Origin: CAZONC01 sp964581305
GTDB lineage: Archaea; Aenigmatarchaeota; Aenigmatarchaeia; CG10238-14; SCSR01
Reading direction: 5' to 3'
DNA length: 43,043 nt
Assembly (NCBI GenBank): GCA_964581305.1
Contig: CAZONC010000002.1
Coordinates: 1 to 43,043, forward strand
Position numbers and translations under genes: made by a program. Under the pieces are notes generated by a model. The model worked only from the letters and a program-made list of their open reading frames with translations, was not told the DNA's origin and did not search any database. Positions 7,658 to 16,453 of the stretch are shown piece after piece; position 1 is the stretch's first letter, and every line of letters starts with the position of its first letter.

Positions 7658-9424
7658 CTACTCCAAAGTTGCATATATTCTCCTTATACCGGCTGCTACA
7701 CTTTCTTCCTTTATAATTTTAAATCGTCCCAGCTTTCGTGTATTGTCAACATGCGGTCCGCCACATACTTCAATAGAAAAATCGCCAATGGAATATACAG
7801 AGACTTTTTCATCATATTTATGCTCAAAAACAGCTTGTGCACCTCTTCTTTTTGCTTCCTCCACTGTCATTTCCTCTCTTACAACTGGCAGTCCTTTTTC
7901 AATTTGCTCATTAACCATTTTTTCTATTTCTCTTATCTCCTTTTCAGTAAGTTTTCTTTCAAAATTAAAATCATATCTTAGTCGCTCTGGTGTTATATTT
8001 GATCCTTTTTGAACTATGTCTGGCCTTTTTAGAACCCTTCGTATAGCTTCAGCCAATAAATGTGTAGCTGTATGTAATTTTGTTGTTTGTTCTGATATCT
8101 CGCTTAATCCTCCCTTGAACCTTTTTTGAGCTCCGATCCGTGATAATTCCTGATGTTTTCTATATTCTTCCTCAAATCCTTTTTCATCAACTTCTATGTT
8201 TGCTTCACGTGCTAAATCTTTTGTTATTTCAAGTGGAAAGCCGAAGCTCTGGAAAAGTAAAAATGCATCCTTTCCACTAATTTGCTTTTTTTCTTTAATA
8301 ATTTGTTTGAATTTTTTCAATCCTTTATCCAATACTTTTCTAAATTTTTCATCTTCTTTTTTTATTTCGTCCAAAATAAAATCTTTGTTTTCATCGAGAT
8401 ACGGATATTCATCTTTGTAAATTTTGATCACAATTTTTGCTAGTTCGGATAAAAACTCTTTTTCTATTCCAATAAGTTTTCCACATCTTATTGCTCTTCT
8501 TAGCAATCGACGTAATACATATCCTCTTTCAACATTGCTTGGTGTTATTTTTTCAGCTAAAACAAAAACCGAAGCTCTTATATGATCAGCAATTATACGT
8601 ATAGCTTTTTCTTGTGCCGCATCGGGTGATTTTATTTTTGCCATTTCTTTTATTTTTTCAACAATCGGTCTAAATGTCTCAATTTCATAAACAGACTTTT
8701 TTCCTTGCAAACATGCAACTGTTCTTTCAACTCCCATACCTGTATCAACATTTTTTTGTTTAAGTTTCTCGTATTTGCCAGAAGCTAATTTATTGTATTC
8801 CATAAAAACATTATTCCATATCTCAAAATATTTTCCACAATCGCAACCGGGTTTACAATTTGTGCTACATGGCTTCTTACCCGTATCATAAAAAATTTCT
8901 GTATCAGGTCCGCAAGGACCTGTCTCGCCAATCGGTCCCCACCAATTGTCTTTTTTTGGATAAAAGAAAATTCTTTCTTTTGGTATCCCTAAACTTTGCC
9001 ATATTTTAGCACTCTCATCATCTCTAGGAGCATCTTCGCTCCCACCAAAAACAGTTACATATATTCGCTCTTTATCAATACCTAGCCATTTTTTATCTGT
9101 CAAAAACTCAAATGCCCACTTTATGGCTTCAGGTTTCCAATAATCGCCCAATGACCAGTTGCCAAGCATCTCAAAAAAAGTTAAATGGCTATCATCACCA
9201 ACTTTTTCTATATCGTCTGTTCGCAAGCATTTTTGAACATTTACAAGTCTTTTTCCAAGCGGATGTGCCCTTCCTAAAAAAAACGGTATAAGTGGGTGCA
9301 TGCCTGCAGTTGTAAATAATACTGCTGTATCCTCGGTTACAAGAGGCACATTTGGAATGACTTTATGATTTTTTTCTTTAAAAAAATTTATGTATAATTT
9401 TTTCAGTTTTTCCGAATCTATCAT
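7658..9424 (-). CDS. alaS: alanyl-tRNA synthetase, minimal bacterial/CPR type
   Basis: A class II synthetase for tRNA-Ala with aminoacylation core, tRNA-recognition and editing domains. LFTTAGMHPLIPFFLG, HLTFFEMLGNWSLGDYW and ETGPCGPDTEIFYD belong to the core. HTATH (about residue 454) and CGGPH (about 555) are the zinc site of the editing domain. The protein ends right after the editing domain (588 residues), so the C-terminal C-Ala domain of typical ~870-900-residue enzymes is missing. The sequence resembles bacterial enzymes, especially short ones from CPR bacteria, and lacks the N-terminal extension of archaeal AlaRS. Horizontal acquisition is inferred. All active and editing motifs are intact, so it is not a pseudogene. 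Confidence 0.95.
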   Translation of the reverse strand: MIDSEKLKKLYINFFKEKNHKVIPNVPLVTEDTAVLFTTAGMHPLIPFFLGRAHPLGKRLVNVQKCLRTDDIEKVGDDSHLTFFEMLGNWSLGDYWKPEAIKWAFEFLTDKKWLGIDKERIYVTVFGGSEDAPRDDESAKIWQSLGIPKERIFFYPKKDNWWGPIGETGPCGPDTEIFYDTGKKPCSTNCKPGCDCGKYFEIWNNVFMEYNKLASGKYEKLKQKNVDTGMGVERTVACLQGKKSVYEIETFRPIVEKIKEMAKIKSPDAAQEKAIRIIADHIRASVFVLAEKITPSNVERGYVLRRLLRRAIRCGKLIGIEKEFLSELAKIVIKIYKDEYPYLDENKDFILDEIKKEDEKFRKVLDKGLKKFKQIIKEKKQISGKDAFLLFQSFGFPLEITKDLAREANIEVDEKGFEEEYRKHQELSRIGAQKRFKGGLSEISEQTTKLHTATHLLAEAIRRVLKRPDIVQKGSNITPERLRYDFNFERKLTEKEIREIEKMVNEQIEKGLPVVREEMTVEEAKRRGAQAVFEHKYDEKVSVYSIGDFSIEVCGGPHVDNTRKLGRFKIIKEESVAAGIRRIYATLE

Positions 9425-9522
9425 AAATTGGAATTGCTAATTTGAAAATTTAAATAATTATTAAAACCACCTCTTCGAGTAGTTCTAAATTTATTACTAT
9501 TTCTTTTGACTAGGTTTTAAAC

Positions 9523-9897
9523 ATGGAAGAAAAAAAGCTGTTATACATTGCATTAACAAGTGCTATAATTGGTATATTGTCCCTATTTTTCATATCTAGC
9601 CATTTATCATCCAACCAAATACCTATTTCACAAATAACGCCAGAATATGAAGGCTCGAATGTAAGAATTTGTGGAAAAATAACTTCTAAAACTGTAACAA
9701 GTGCTGGACATGTTTTTTTAACTATTAAAGATAATAGCGGGAGTATAAAAGTTGTGGCATTTAATGATACAGCAGAAAAGCTTGGCATTTATTATTTAGA
9801 AAAATATGATAACATTTGCGTTTCTGGTAAGGTAAAGGAATATAAAGGCGAACTTGAAGTTTTGCTTTCCAAAAATAGCAAAATCGAGATGAAATGA
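9523..9897 (+). CDS. membrane-anchored OB-fold protein
   Basis: A 124-residue protein with one N-terminal membrane helix (about residues 7-24) followed by an OB-fold resembling the tRNA-anticodon/nucleic-acid-binding type: VRICGKITSKTV, HVFLTIKDNSGSIKVVAF and NICVSGKVKEYKGELEVLL. The fold would lie outside the cell or in the pseudoperiplasm if the anchor is of signal type. Its stop overlaps the start of the TctA-like transporter gene by 4 bases (ATGA), so the two are translationally coupled and may act together. The role is unknown. Confidence 0.7.
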   Translation: MEEKKLLYIALTSAIIGILSLFFISSHLSSNQIPISQITPEYEGSNVRICGKITSKTVTSAGHVFLTIKDNSGSIKVVAFNDTAEKLGIYYLEKYDNICVSGKVKEYKGELEVLLSKNSKIEMK

Positions 9898-11126
9898 TGT
9901 TTTTGGAAATTTTGCTATTCGCTTTAATTGGAATAGCTGCTGGTACTTTTACAGGACTTGTGCCTGGAATTCATACAAATACGCTTTGTGCACTAATTCT
10001 TGGTATAACACCATCATTAATTGGTTTTGGCTTACACCCACATGGAATAATTGTTTTAATAATTTCAATGGTTGTTACCCACACAGTAATTGATTTTATT
10101 CCAAGCATCTTCCTGGGTGCACCAGATGATGCAACAGCATTATCCGTATTACCTGGGCATAGAATGGTTCTGGATGGTAAAGGGCTTGAAGCGGTTTATC
10201 TTACAGTGATAGGGGGTGTTGGAGTTGTTTTTCTCTATATTTTACTTTTACCGCTTCTTTTAAAAATTATTCCAATTTTTTATTCGTGGATAAAAAGTTA
10301 CATTCATTTTGTTCTCTCAGGGATTGCTTTTTTAATGATTGCAATAGAAAGAAAAATTAAAAAACTTTTTTCGCTTTTCATTTTCCTTTTATCCGGAACT
10401 TTTGGATTTTTGATATTAAATAATTCTTTTCTCCCTTCAACATATGTCTTTTTTCCAATTTTTACTGGTATGTTTGGCATTTCCACTTTACTCATAAGCT
10501 TAAATAAAAAAGCAAAAATTCCTAAACAGAAGAAAGATATAGAAAAAATTGATAAGAAAATTGCAGTTTTTGGAACTATTAAGGCTTTCTTTTCAGGACT
10601 ATTGGTTGGTATTTTACCTGGAATTGGATCTGCGCAAGCCACTATTCTTTCGCAACAACTTACTAGATCAACAAATGAAATGCACAATACAAAAGAATTT
10701 TTAGTTTGCATTGGAGGTATAAACACAGCTAATGCGCTATTTGCACTTACATCATTATATTCTATTGGAAAACCAAGATCCGGAGCTGCCATAACCATTC
10801 AAAAAATTCTTGAAACTTTTGGAATGAATGAACTTCTTCTACTTATAGCATCTAGTTTAATTGCAGTTGGTGTTGCGTCAATTCTTACCTTAAAAATCAG
10901 TAAAAAAATTGCATTGTTATTGGAAAAATGCCCATATCATAAACTTTCATTGTTCATTATAATTTTCTTTCTTATACTTACAATTTATTTTACAGGCTTT
11001 GTTGGGTTGTTGATTTTATTTACCTCCACTGCGATTGGTTTGCTTCCGCCCTTGCTTGGTACTAAACGAAGTATTTGCATGGGTGTGATAATGTTACCAG
11101 TTATACTATACTATTTTGGATTTTAG
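9894..11126 (+). CDS. TctA/DUF112-like integral membrane protein
   Basis: A 410-residue polytopic membrane protein with about 10 hydrophobic segments. The duplicated glycine-rich signatures GTFTGLVPGIHTNT (near residue 17) and GLLVGILPGIGSAQAT (near 240) are characteristic of the TctA/DUF112 family, whose bacterial members are the large subunit of tripartite tricarboxylate transporters. Archaeal members occur without TctB and TctC, so the substrate is unknown. The start ATG at 9894 overlaps the preceding stop. It is convergent with the Mth938-like gene, overlapping by 4 bases. Confidence 0.85.
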   Translation: MMFLEILLFALIGIAAGTFTGLVPGIHTNTLCALILGITPSLIGFGLHPHGIIVLIISMVVTHTVIDFIPSIFLGAPDDATALSVLPGHRMVLDGKGLEAVYLTVIGGVGVVFLYILLLPLLLKIIPIFYSWIKSYIHFVLSGIAFLMIAIERKIKKLFSLFIFLLSGTFGFLILNNSFLPSTYVFFPIFTGMFGISTLLISLNKKAKIPKQKKDIEKIDKKIAVFGTIKAFFSGLLVGILPGIGSAQATILSQQLTRSTNEMHNTKEFLVCIGGINTANALFALTSLYSIGKPRSGAAITIQKILETFGMNELLLLIASSLIAVGVASILTLKISKKIALLLEKCPYHKLSLFIIIFFLILTIYFTGFVGLLILFTSTAIGLLPPLLGTKRSICMGVIMLPVILYYFGF

Positions 11127-11467
11127 CATGTAACATGCATATATCCAACAACTTTTTTATTTTTTCGAATAAGTTCATTAAATTTATTAATCGCTTTTGG
11201 TGTCGGCAAACAAATTATTTCCACATTTTTTTCTTTTGCAGCTTTAATTGCAGAAGGCGAAATTTCGCATGCACCATATTGGCCAGTACCGATAACTATT
11301 ATTTCTGGATGTTCTTCTAAAAGAATATTAATTTCTTTTTCTGAAATTAAGTGTCGTTCATACATACTTGCCTCCTCTACTTTTCCTTTATAACTCAAAA
11401 TTACATCCGAATTATACATTTTTTTATTAACTACAATTGAACCAAATTCTGTACTATCAATTTGCAT
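11123..11467 (-). CDS. Mth938/DUF498-like protein
   Basis: A 114-residue soluble protein matching the Mth938 (DUF498, NDUFAF3-like) family. STEFGSIVVNKKMY is at the N-terminus, and PEIIVIGTGQYG near residue 54 is followed by CLPTPKAINKFNEL. The family has a compact beta-alpha fold of unknown biochemical function; the mitochondrial relative is a complex I assembly factor, which need not apply here. It lies downstream of no obvious partner on its strand and is separated from ileS by 21 bases. Confidence 0.8.
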   Translation of the reverse strand: MQIDSTEFGSIVVNKKMYNSDVILSYKGKVEEASMYERHLISEKEINILLEEHPEIIVIGTGQYGACEISPSAIKAAKEKNVEIICLPTPKAINKFNELIRKNKKVVGYMHVTC

Positions 11468-11488
11468 ATTTTAAAATTAAGAAAAAAT

Positions 11489-14362
11489 CTAAATTAACTT
11501 TTCGAAAGCGATTTCAATTTGCACATTCTCAAATTTTATACTTCCCTTATATCGACCTTCTAATTTACCCACATATACTTTTTTTGCGCCAACTTCCTTT
11601 TCAAACACTTTTTCATTTTTCTTTAAAATCTGATTTGTTCTTTCATCAGAATTTAAAGTCAAAATGATATATTCGCTTACATTAAACTTATTTTCTTTTC
11701 TCAATTGTTGAACTGCACGTATAACTTCTCTTACCAGTGCTTCCTCTAAAAGTTCTTTATCCAGTTCTTTATCAATTAAGATTTTTCCAAAATTAAAATC
11801 TGCTTCGGCAAAATCGCCTTGTGGTTTTTCCTTCACAATTTTTATCTCTTTGCAGTTGCACATATTCAGTAGAATTTCCTTCAATTTGTTTGCGGCTGAA
11901 ATAGCTTTTTTATTTTCTGTAAATATGTAAACACTTTTTATTGGCCAGCGTAATTTGATTCCTGCGCTCTGCCTTGCGGCTGCACATGCCTCGACCATTT
12001 TTTTCACAATTTCCATATCTTCCTCAATTTTTTTGTTTATACGCTTTTTATCCACTTTTGGCCAATCGCTTAAATGAACCGATTCTTCACCTTTTTTAAA
12101 CTTTAACACAATATTTTGATAAATTTCTTCAGCAAGAAATGGACAAAATGGCGCCAAAATTTTAACTAAATTTTCTGTTACAGTTAAAAGTGTGTAAAAA
12201 GCTGCATATTTATCTTTCCCTTCATACGTTGGCCAAACTCTATCTCTTATTATCTTAACGTACCAACGTGAGAAATCATTTATAATAAAATCTAAAATTT
12301 CTTTTGCGGCCTCATGCGCATTGTATTTTTTAAAGTTGTTTGTCACATGTTCAATGACCGCATTGAGTCGTGAGAGTATCCATTTGTCTTCATTTTTTAA
12401 TTGTGTTGATTTGCCATTTTTTTCCACATACATTTTTACAAAATTAAAAACATTTTTCACAATTATGAAAGATTTAGCAATTTTTTCAACATCTTCCCAT
12501 TTGAAATAAAAGTCATCCCACGGAGTATTTGATAAAAAGTAAAATCTGAGAACATCACGTCCATATTTCGCTATAATTTCCTCTGGCATAACAACATTTC
12601 CTTTTGATTTAGACATTTTTACACCGTGTGCATCCAGTACAAAGCCATGGAAAAGAACATTTTCAAAAGAAAATCTACCAAAAGTTATGAAACTTGTTAT
12701 TGCAAGCGAATTCCACCAGCCTCTAATCTGATCAGGACCCTCTGTAATAAAAATAACAGGCCACATTTTCTTGAAGAGTTTTTTATTTTTTGGGTAACCA
12801 AGGCTTGCCCATGGTGCTACACCGGAATCGAACCACACATCCAAAATATCCGGTACTCTTTTCATTTTTCCTCCACATTTGCAATCCAAAATTACTTTGT
12901 CAATGTGTGGTTTGTGTAAATCACTTAACTTAATTGGTAGTTCATCGGCTGATCCAATTACTTTTATATTTTTACATTTTTCGCAAACCCAAATCGGTAA
13001 AGGTATTCCCCAGTATCTTTGTCTGGATATTGGCCAATCACCAAGATTTTCTAGCCAGTTTTGAAATCTTTGTCCAGCCCATTTCGGAACCCAATTTATT
13101 TTTTTATTTAATTCAATAAGATCCTTCCTTATTTCTGTAATTTTGAAAAACCATTGCGGAACAGCGATCATTATTAGGGGCGATTCACATCTCCAGCATA
13201 AAGGATAATCGTGTGTTATTTTTTCCTCATAAAATAGTAACCCTCTTTTTCTTAATTCATCAATTATCAATTTATCTGCGTTTTTTACATACATCCCAGA
13301 AAATGGTCCACACTCCTCAGTAAATGTACCATCTAGTTTAACTGGTGATGGAGAAGGTAATCCATTCTCCATACCTACTTTAAAATCTTCTTGTCCGTGC
13401 CCTGGTGCACAATGTACAAGACCTGTTCCTTCATCTAAACTCACAAATTGATCGGATAAAACAACTCTATATGCATTTGTTAAATTTTTTTGAAATGGAA
13501 ACAAATCGTATAGAGGATGGTTATATTTTATTCCTTCCAAATCCTTTCCTTTTACGCTCTCAATTATTTCATAATTTTTTATTTCAGCCTTTTCCATTGT
13601 TTTTTCAAGAAGATCCTTTGCAAGAATTAATATTTCGTCCGCGATTTTAACTTTAACATATTCTGCGTCTGGCTTGGCCATTATACCTGTATTTGCAGGG
13701 ATTGTCCATGGTGTGGTTGTCCATATTAGTAAAAATTGCTTTTCTTTATCCTTAACAGGAAATTTAACATAAATAGATGGATCTGTTACTTGTGTATATT
13801 CAATTTCATTGTACGCAACCACCGTTTCGCAATGCGGACAAACATGAACTGGATATACACCTTTATATAAGTATCCTTTTTTAAATCCTTCTTTAAAAGT
13901 AAACCATGCACCTTCAATATAATCATTTGTTAATGTAAGATATGGATTTTCCCAGTCCATCCATACTCCTAAATTTTTAAACTGATTACTCATTATACCG
14001 ATATATTGAGTTGCAAATTTTTTGCATTCATCAATAAATTTTTCCACACCAAATTTTTCTATATCCTTCTTATTTCTGAAATTGAGCTTTTGCTCAATGC
14101 TATTTTCTATTGGCACACCATGACAATCGAATCCTGGTCGGTCCCAAACATTATAACCAAACATCCTTAGAAATCGTAAATAGCAATCTTTTATAATTTT
14201 GTTAAGTGCAGTTCCCATGTGTATCGATCCAGTAGCATAGGGTGGACCATCAAGAAAATAAAATGTTTTTCCACGTTTACGCTTTTCTTTAACTTTTTGA
14301 TATATTTTTTCCCTTTCCCAAAACTCCATTATTTTTTCTTCTATTTCTTTCAAATTGTTCAT
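11489..14362 (-). CDS. ileS: isoleucyl-tRNA synthetase
   Basis: A class I synthetase for tRNA-Ile, 957 residues. The N-terminal catalytic signature is DGPPYATGSIHMGTALNKI (HMGT near residue 48). WTTTPWTIPANTGI and the CP1 segment GTGLVHCAPGHGQEDF form the editing domain. WPISRQRYWGIPLP and GVKMSKSKGN (near residue 585) complete the catalytic core. Cysteine pairs (CPHC near 175 and CEKC near 455) look like zinc sites in the insertion. The C-terminal part is the anticodon-binding region. The ATG at 14362 is supported by AAGGTGA 5 bases upstream. An unexplained GC-rich patch lies about 40-75 bases upstream. Confidence 0.97.
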   Translation of the reverse strand: MNNLKEIEEKIMEFWEREKIYQKVKEKRKRGKTFYFLDGPPYATGSIHMGTALNKIIKDCYLRFLRMFGYNVWDRPGFDCHGVPIENSIEQKLNFRNKKDIEKFGVEKFIDECKKFATQYIGIMSNQFKNLGVWMDWENPYLTLTNDYIEGAWFTFKEGFKKGYLYKGVYPVHVCPHCETVVAYNEIEYTQVTDPSIYVKFPVKDKEKQFLLIWTTTPWTIPANTGIMAKPDAEYVKVKIADEILILAKDLLEKTMEKAEIKNYEIIESVKGKDLEGIKYNHPLYDLFPFQKNLTNAYRVVLSDQFVSLDEGTGLVHCAPGHGQEDFKVGMENGLPSPSPVKLDGTFTEECGPFSGMYVKNADKLIIDELRKRGLLFYEEKITHDYPLCWRCESPLIMIAVPQWFFKITEIRKDLIELNKKINWVPKWAGQRFQNWLENLGDWPISRQRYWGIPLPIWVCEKCKNIKVIGSADELPIKLSDLHKPHIDKVILDCKCGGKMKRVPDILDVWFDSGVAPWASLGYPKNKKLFKKMWPVIFITEGPDQIRGWWNSLAITSFITFGRFSFENVLFHGFVLDAHGVKMSKSKGNVVMPEEIIAKYGRDVLRFYFLSNTPWDDFYFKWEDVEKIAKSFIIVKNVFNFVKMYVEKNGKSTQLKNEDKWILSRLNAVIEHVTNNFKKYNAHEAAKEILDFIINDFSRWYVKIIRDRVWPTYEGKDKYAAFYTLLTVTENLVKILAPFCPFLAEEIYQNIVLKFKKGEESVHLSDWPKVDKKRINKKIEEDMEIVKKMVEACAAARQSAGIKLRWPIKSVYIFTENKKAISAANKLKEILLNMCNCKEIKIVKEKPQGDFAEADFNFGKILIDKELDKELLEEALVREVIRAVQQLRKENKFNVSEYIILTLNSDERTNQILKKNEKVFEKEVGAKKVYVGKLEGRYKGSIKFENVQIEIAFEKLI

Positions 14363-14471
14363 AAATTCACCTTAGAAAAATAAGTAAATAAAATTTTAAA
14401 ATTAGACAATCCGAGTATCACCCACGCTCCTCACTTAAATAAATTAAATAAATTTTTTAAATTTTTTTATG

Positions 14472-14861
14472 TTAAATTAAAATTCCCTTTTCAATAATGA
14501 AAAAATCTGTTATTATGTGAACAATAAACCCTAGGATCATCAGAATTAAAAACATAGTCAAATTGATTTGTTTAATTTTCTTTCCACGATAAACAAAATA
14601 AACCAAATATAAAATAACAAATGGTATCATCCATATAATTTGCAAGTTCAATATTTCATGAAAAGATTTCCAAGCAAATGATTGTAAAATCACATGATAG
14701 TCTAAAGATCTAACTAATATTGCTGCATAACAAGTGCTCATAATGTCTGGTAAAAAAATTCCAAAAAATATGGCACATGAATATTTTACGTTTCTAAAAA
14801 ACTTAAATACAACTATTCCACAAACTATTCCTATAACCGCGTGAATTAATAATCCTGCCAT
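14472..14861 (-). CDS. small polytopic membrane protein, YdjM/DUF457-like
   Basis: A 129-residue protein with about four hydrophobic helices. LIHAVIGIVCGIVV at the start, GIFLPDI near residue 34 and GFIVHIITDFF near residue 113 follow the His/Pro-Asp/His-x-x-x-Asp pattern of membrane-bound hydrolase-like proteins (YdjM/DUF457). The assignment is tentative because the protein is short. It is divergent from hisS, with a TATA-like box of the hisS promoter directly against its start codon. Confidence 0.55.
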   Translation of the reverse strand: MAGLLIHAVIGIVCGIVVFKFFRNVKYSCAIFFGIFLPDIMSTCYAAILVRSLDYHVILQSFAWKSFHEILNLQIIWMIPFVILYLVYFVYRGKKIKQINLTMFLILMILGFIVHIITDFFIIEKGILI

Positions 14862-14870
14862 TTATATAAA
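14861..14870 (+). promoter_or_regulatory. TATA-like box of hisS
   Basis: TTTATATAAA is a near-consensus archaeal TATA box, placed about 30 bases before a GTGAGG Shine-Dalgarno sequence at 14893-14898 and the hisS ATG at 14902. A very short leader is predicted. Confidence 0.55.
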
Positions 14871-14901
14871 ATTATTTTTGAAGTAATTAATAGTGAGGAA
14901 A

Positions 14902-16188
14902 ATGAAATTTCAACCTCCAAAAGGAACAAGAGATTTTTTGCCTAAGGAAATGATTTTGCGTGAATATATTATTCAGAAAATTAAGAATACTTTCGAATGT
15001 TATGGTTTTGAACCTATAGAAAGCCCTGCAATTGAAAATTTAAAAATATTGGAGGCGAAGTGTGGAAGTGATATAAAAGAACAAATTTTTAAATTTGAGG
15101 ATAAGGCCGGTCGAAAAATTGGATTAAGATTCGATTTAACTGTACCTTTGGCAAGAATAGTTGCAAACAACCCCCAATTACCTAAACCCCTTAAAGTTTA
15201 TCAAATATCTAGAGTTTGGAGATATGAAGAAGTAAAACGTGGACGAAAGCGCGAGTTTTGGCAAGCAGACATTGACATCATTGGCTCTGATAAGGTAGAT
15301 GCAGAAGTAGAGTGCATGGCCTGTGCTATCGATTGTCTTCGAAATTTAGGATTTGAAAATTTGAGAATAAGAATTAATAATAGAAAAATTTTGGATGGAA
15401 TATTGGAAGTGATGGGTGTAGATAGAGAAAAATATCTTGATATTTTTAGATTGATTGATAAGTTAGAAAAAGTTGGCCAAGCAAAAGTCATTTCTGAACT
15501 TGAAAAATTATTAAGTCCTGATAAAGTAAAAAAACTGATGAAATTTATTACAATTAGAGGTAATTCAAAAGATATTATAAATAAAGGCAAAAAAATATTG
15601 AAGAATAGTAAAATGGGAATTGAAGGATTGAATGAACTTGAAGAAATAATTAGAATTGCTAAAATATATAATATTTCAGATTTAATTGATATCGATTTTA
15701 GTCTTGCTCGTGGGCTTGATTATTATACAGGTCCAATTTTCGAAATTCCGAGTAAAATTGGTGCAATTGCTGGTGGTGGAAGGTATGATACTTTGGTTCA
15801 GATTCTGGGTGGTCGACCAACCCCTGCAACGGGTATTTCACTTGGCATTGAAAGAATAGCTGAAATTTTAAAAGAAAAAGATTTGAATCTACCAAAAACA
15901 AAAGTTAAAATTTTCATTGCAAATGTCAATGAGGATGTTAAATCTTATGCAATTAAAATTGCACAAAAACTAAGAAAAAATGGAATTTCTTGTCAAACCG
16001 ATTTACTTGGCAGGAACTTAACAAAACAACTTGAATTTGCCAATTCTATTGGAATTCCGTATGTTATCATAGTTGGCCCTAAAGAAATCAAAAGCAAAAA
16101 ATATAAATTTAGAGATATGGCAAAGAAAACTGAAAAAAGTTTAGGCCTAAATGATATAGTTAAGTTAGTGAAGGGTAATAAGAACTGA
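14902..16188 (+). CDS. hisS: histidyl-tRNA synthetase
   Basis: A class II synthetase for tRNA-His, 428 residues, of usual length. KGTRDFLP opens the protein. Motif 2 is seen around LRFDLTVPLAR and VWRYEEVKRGRKREFWQADIDIIG. The histidine-specific signatures LARGLDYYTGPIFEI and AGGGRYDTLV precede motif 3 (PATGISLGIERI). The C-terminal anticodon domain starts near residue 330. I chose the ATG at 14902 with GTGAGG upstream over the in-frame GTG at 14893, which is part of that ribosome-binding site. Transcription probably ends in the A/T-rich convergent stretch 16189-16208. Confidence 0.96.
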   Translation: MKFQPPKGTRDFLPKEMILREYIIQKIKNTFECYGFEPIESPAIENLKILEAKCGSDIKEQIFKFEDKAGRKIGLRFDLTVPLARIVANNPQLPKPLKVYQISRVWRYEEVKRGRKREFWQADIDIIGSDKVDAEVECMACAIDCLRNLGFENLRIRINNRKILDGILEVMGVDREKYLDIFRLIDKLEKVGQAKVISELEKLLSPDKVKKLMKFITIRGNSKDIINKGKKILKNSKMGIEGLNELEEIIRIAKIYNISDLIDIDFSLARGLDYYTGPIFEIPSKIGAIAGGGRYDTLVQILGGRPTPATGISLGIERIAEILKEKDLNLPKTKVKIFIANVNEDVKSYAIKIAQKLRKNGISCQTDLLGRNLTKQLEFANSIGIPYVIIVGPKEIKSKKYKFRDMAKKTEKSLGLNDIVKLVKGNKN

Positions 16189-16208
16189 TAAAAAAATTTT
16201 TATTACTT
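16186..16208 (+). terminator. T-rich stretch after hisS
   Basis: The stop codon region is followed by runs of A and T (AAAAAAATTTTTATTAC), compatible with archaeal oligo-T termination and shared by the convergent zinc-ribbon gene. No stable GC hairpin is seen. Confidence 0.35.
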
Positions 16209-16307
16209 TTATTCGAAGTCATTTATTTCTAGGCCACAATTCGTACAGATTCTTCTTCCTCTATTTCGCAAATAATTTCTGCTGCCACATTCTATGCATC
16301 TTCTCAT
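16209..16307 (-). CDS. 32-residue zinc-ribbon microprotein
   Basis: A very short open frame with two CxxC knuckles: M-R-R-CIEC near the start and CTNCG near residue 24, separated by the basic stretch NYLRNRGRRI. The spacing and basic linker suit a treble-clef or zinc ribbon binding one zinc and possibly RNA. The ATG is preceded by AAAGGAT. It is convergent to hisS and divergent from the PINA-like gene. The conserved-looking cysteines in an otherwise A/T-rich spacer are the evidence that it is real. I do not recognise the family; a small ribosome- or RNA-polymerase-associated zinc protein is conceivable. Confidence 0.6.
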   Translation of the reverse strand: MRRCIECGSRNYLRNRGRRICTNCGLEINDFE

Positions 16308-16419
16308 CTGTATCCTTTTAAAGAAATAAATAAAAGAAATAAAAAGTTTTCTTTTCTTGAAAAGATATTTTACAAAAAAAACTTTTGAATTTTAAATTTT
16401 TAAAAGAAAAAGTTTAAAA

Positions 16420-16430
16420 TTTATAAAAAT
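16420..16430 (+). promoter_or_regulatory. TATA-like box of the PINA-like gene
   Basis: TTTATAAAAAT lies about 25-30 bases before the ATG at 16454, in an A/T-rich spacer that also contains imperfect AAAAG/CTTTT inverted repeats (about 16340-16385). Confidence 0.4.
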
Positions 16431-16453
16431 TATAGTTTTAAAGAGCTGATTGA

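Noticed and set aside
7658..9424. alaS as a truncated pseudogene
   Set aside because: Core, tRNA-recognition and editing motifs are all intact, and the protein ends cleanly at a domain border as in compact bacterial enzymes.
14404..14438. T-box-type leader upstream of ileS
   Set aside because: T-boxes are bacterial, the segment is too short, and no T-box bulge sequence or terminator is present.
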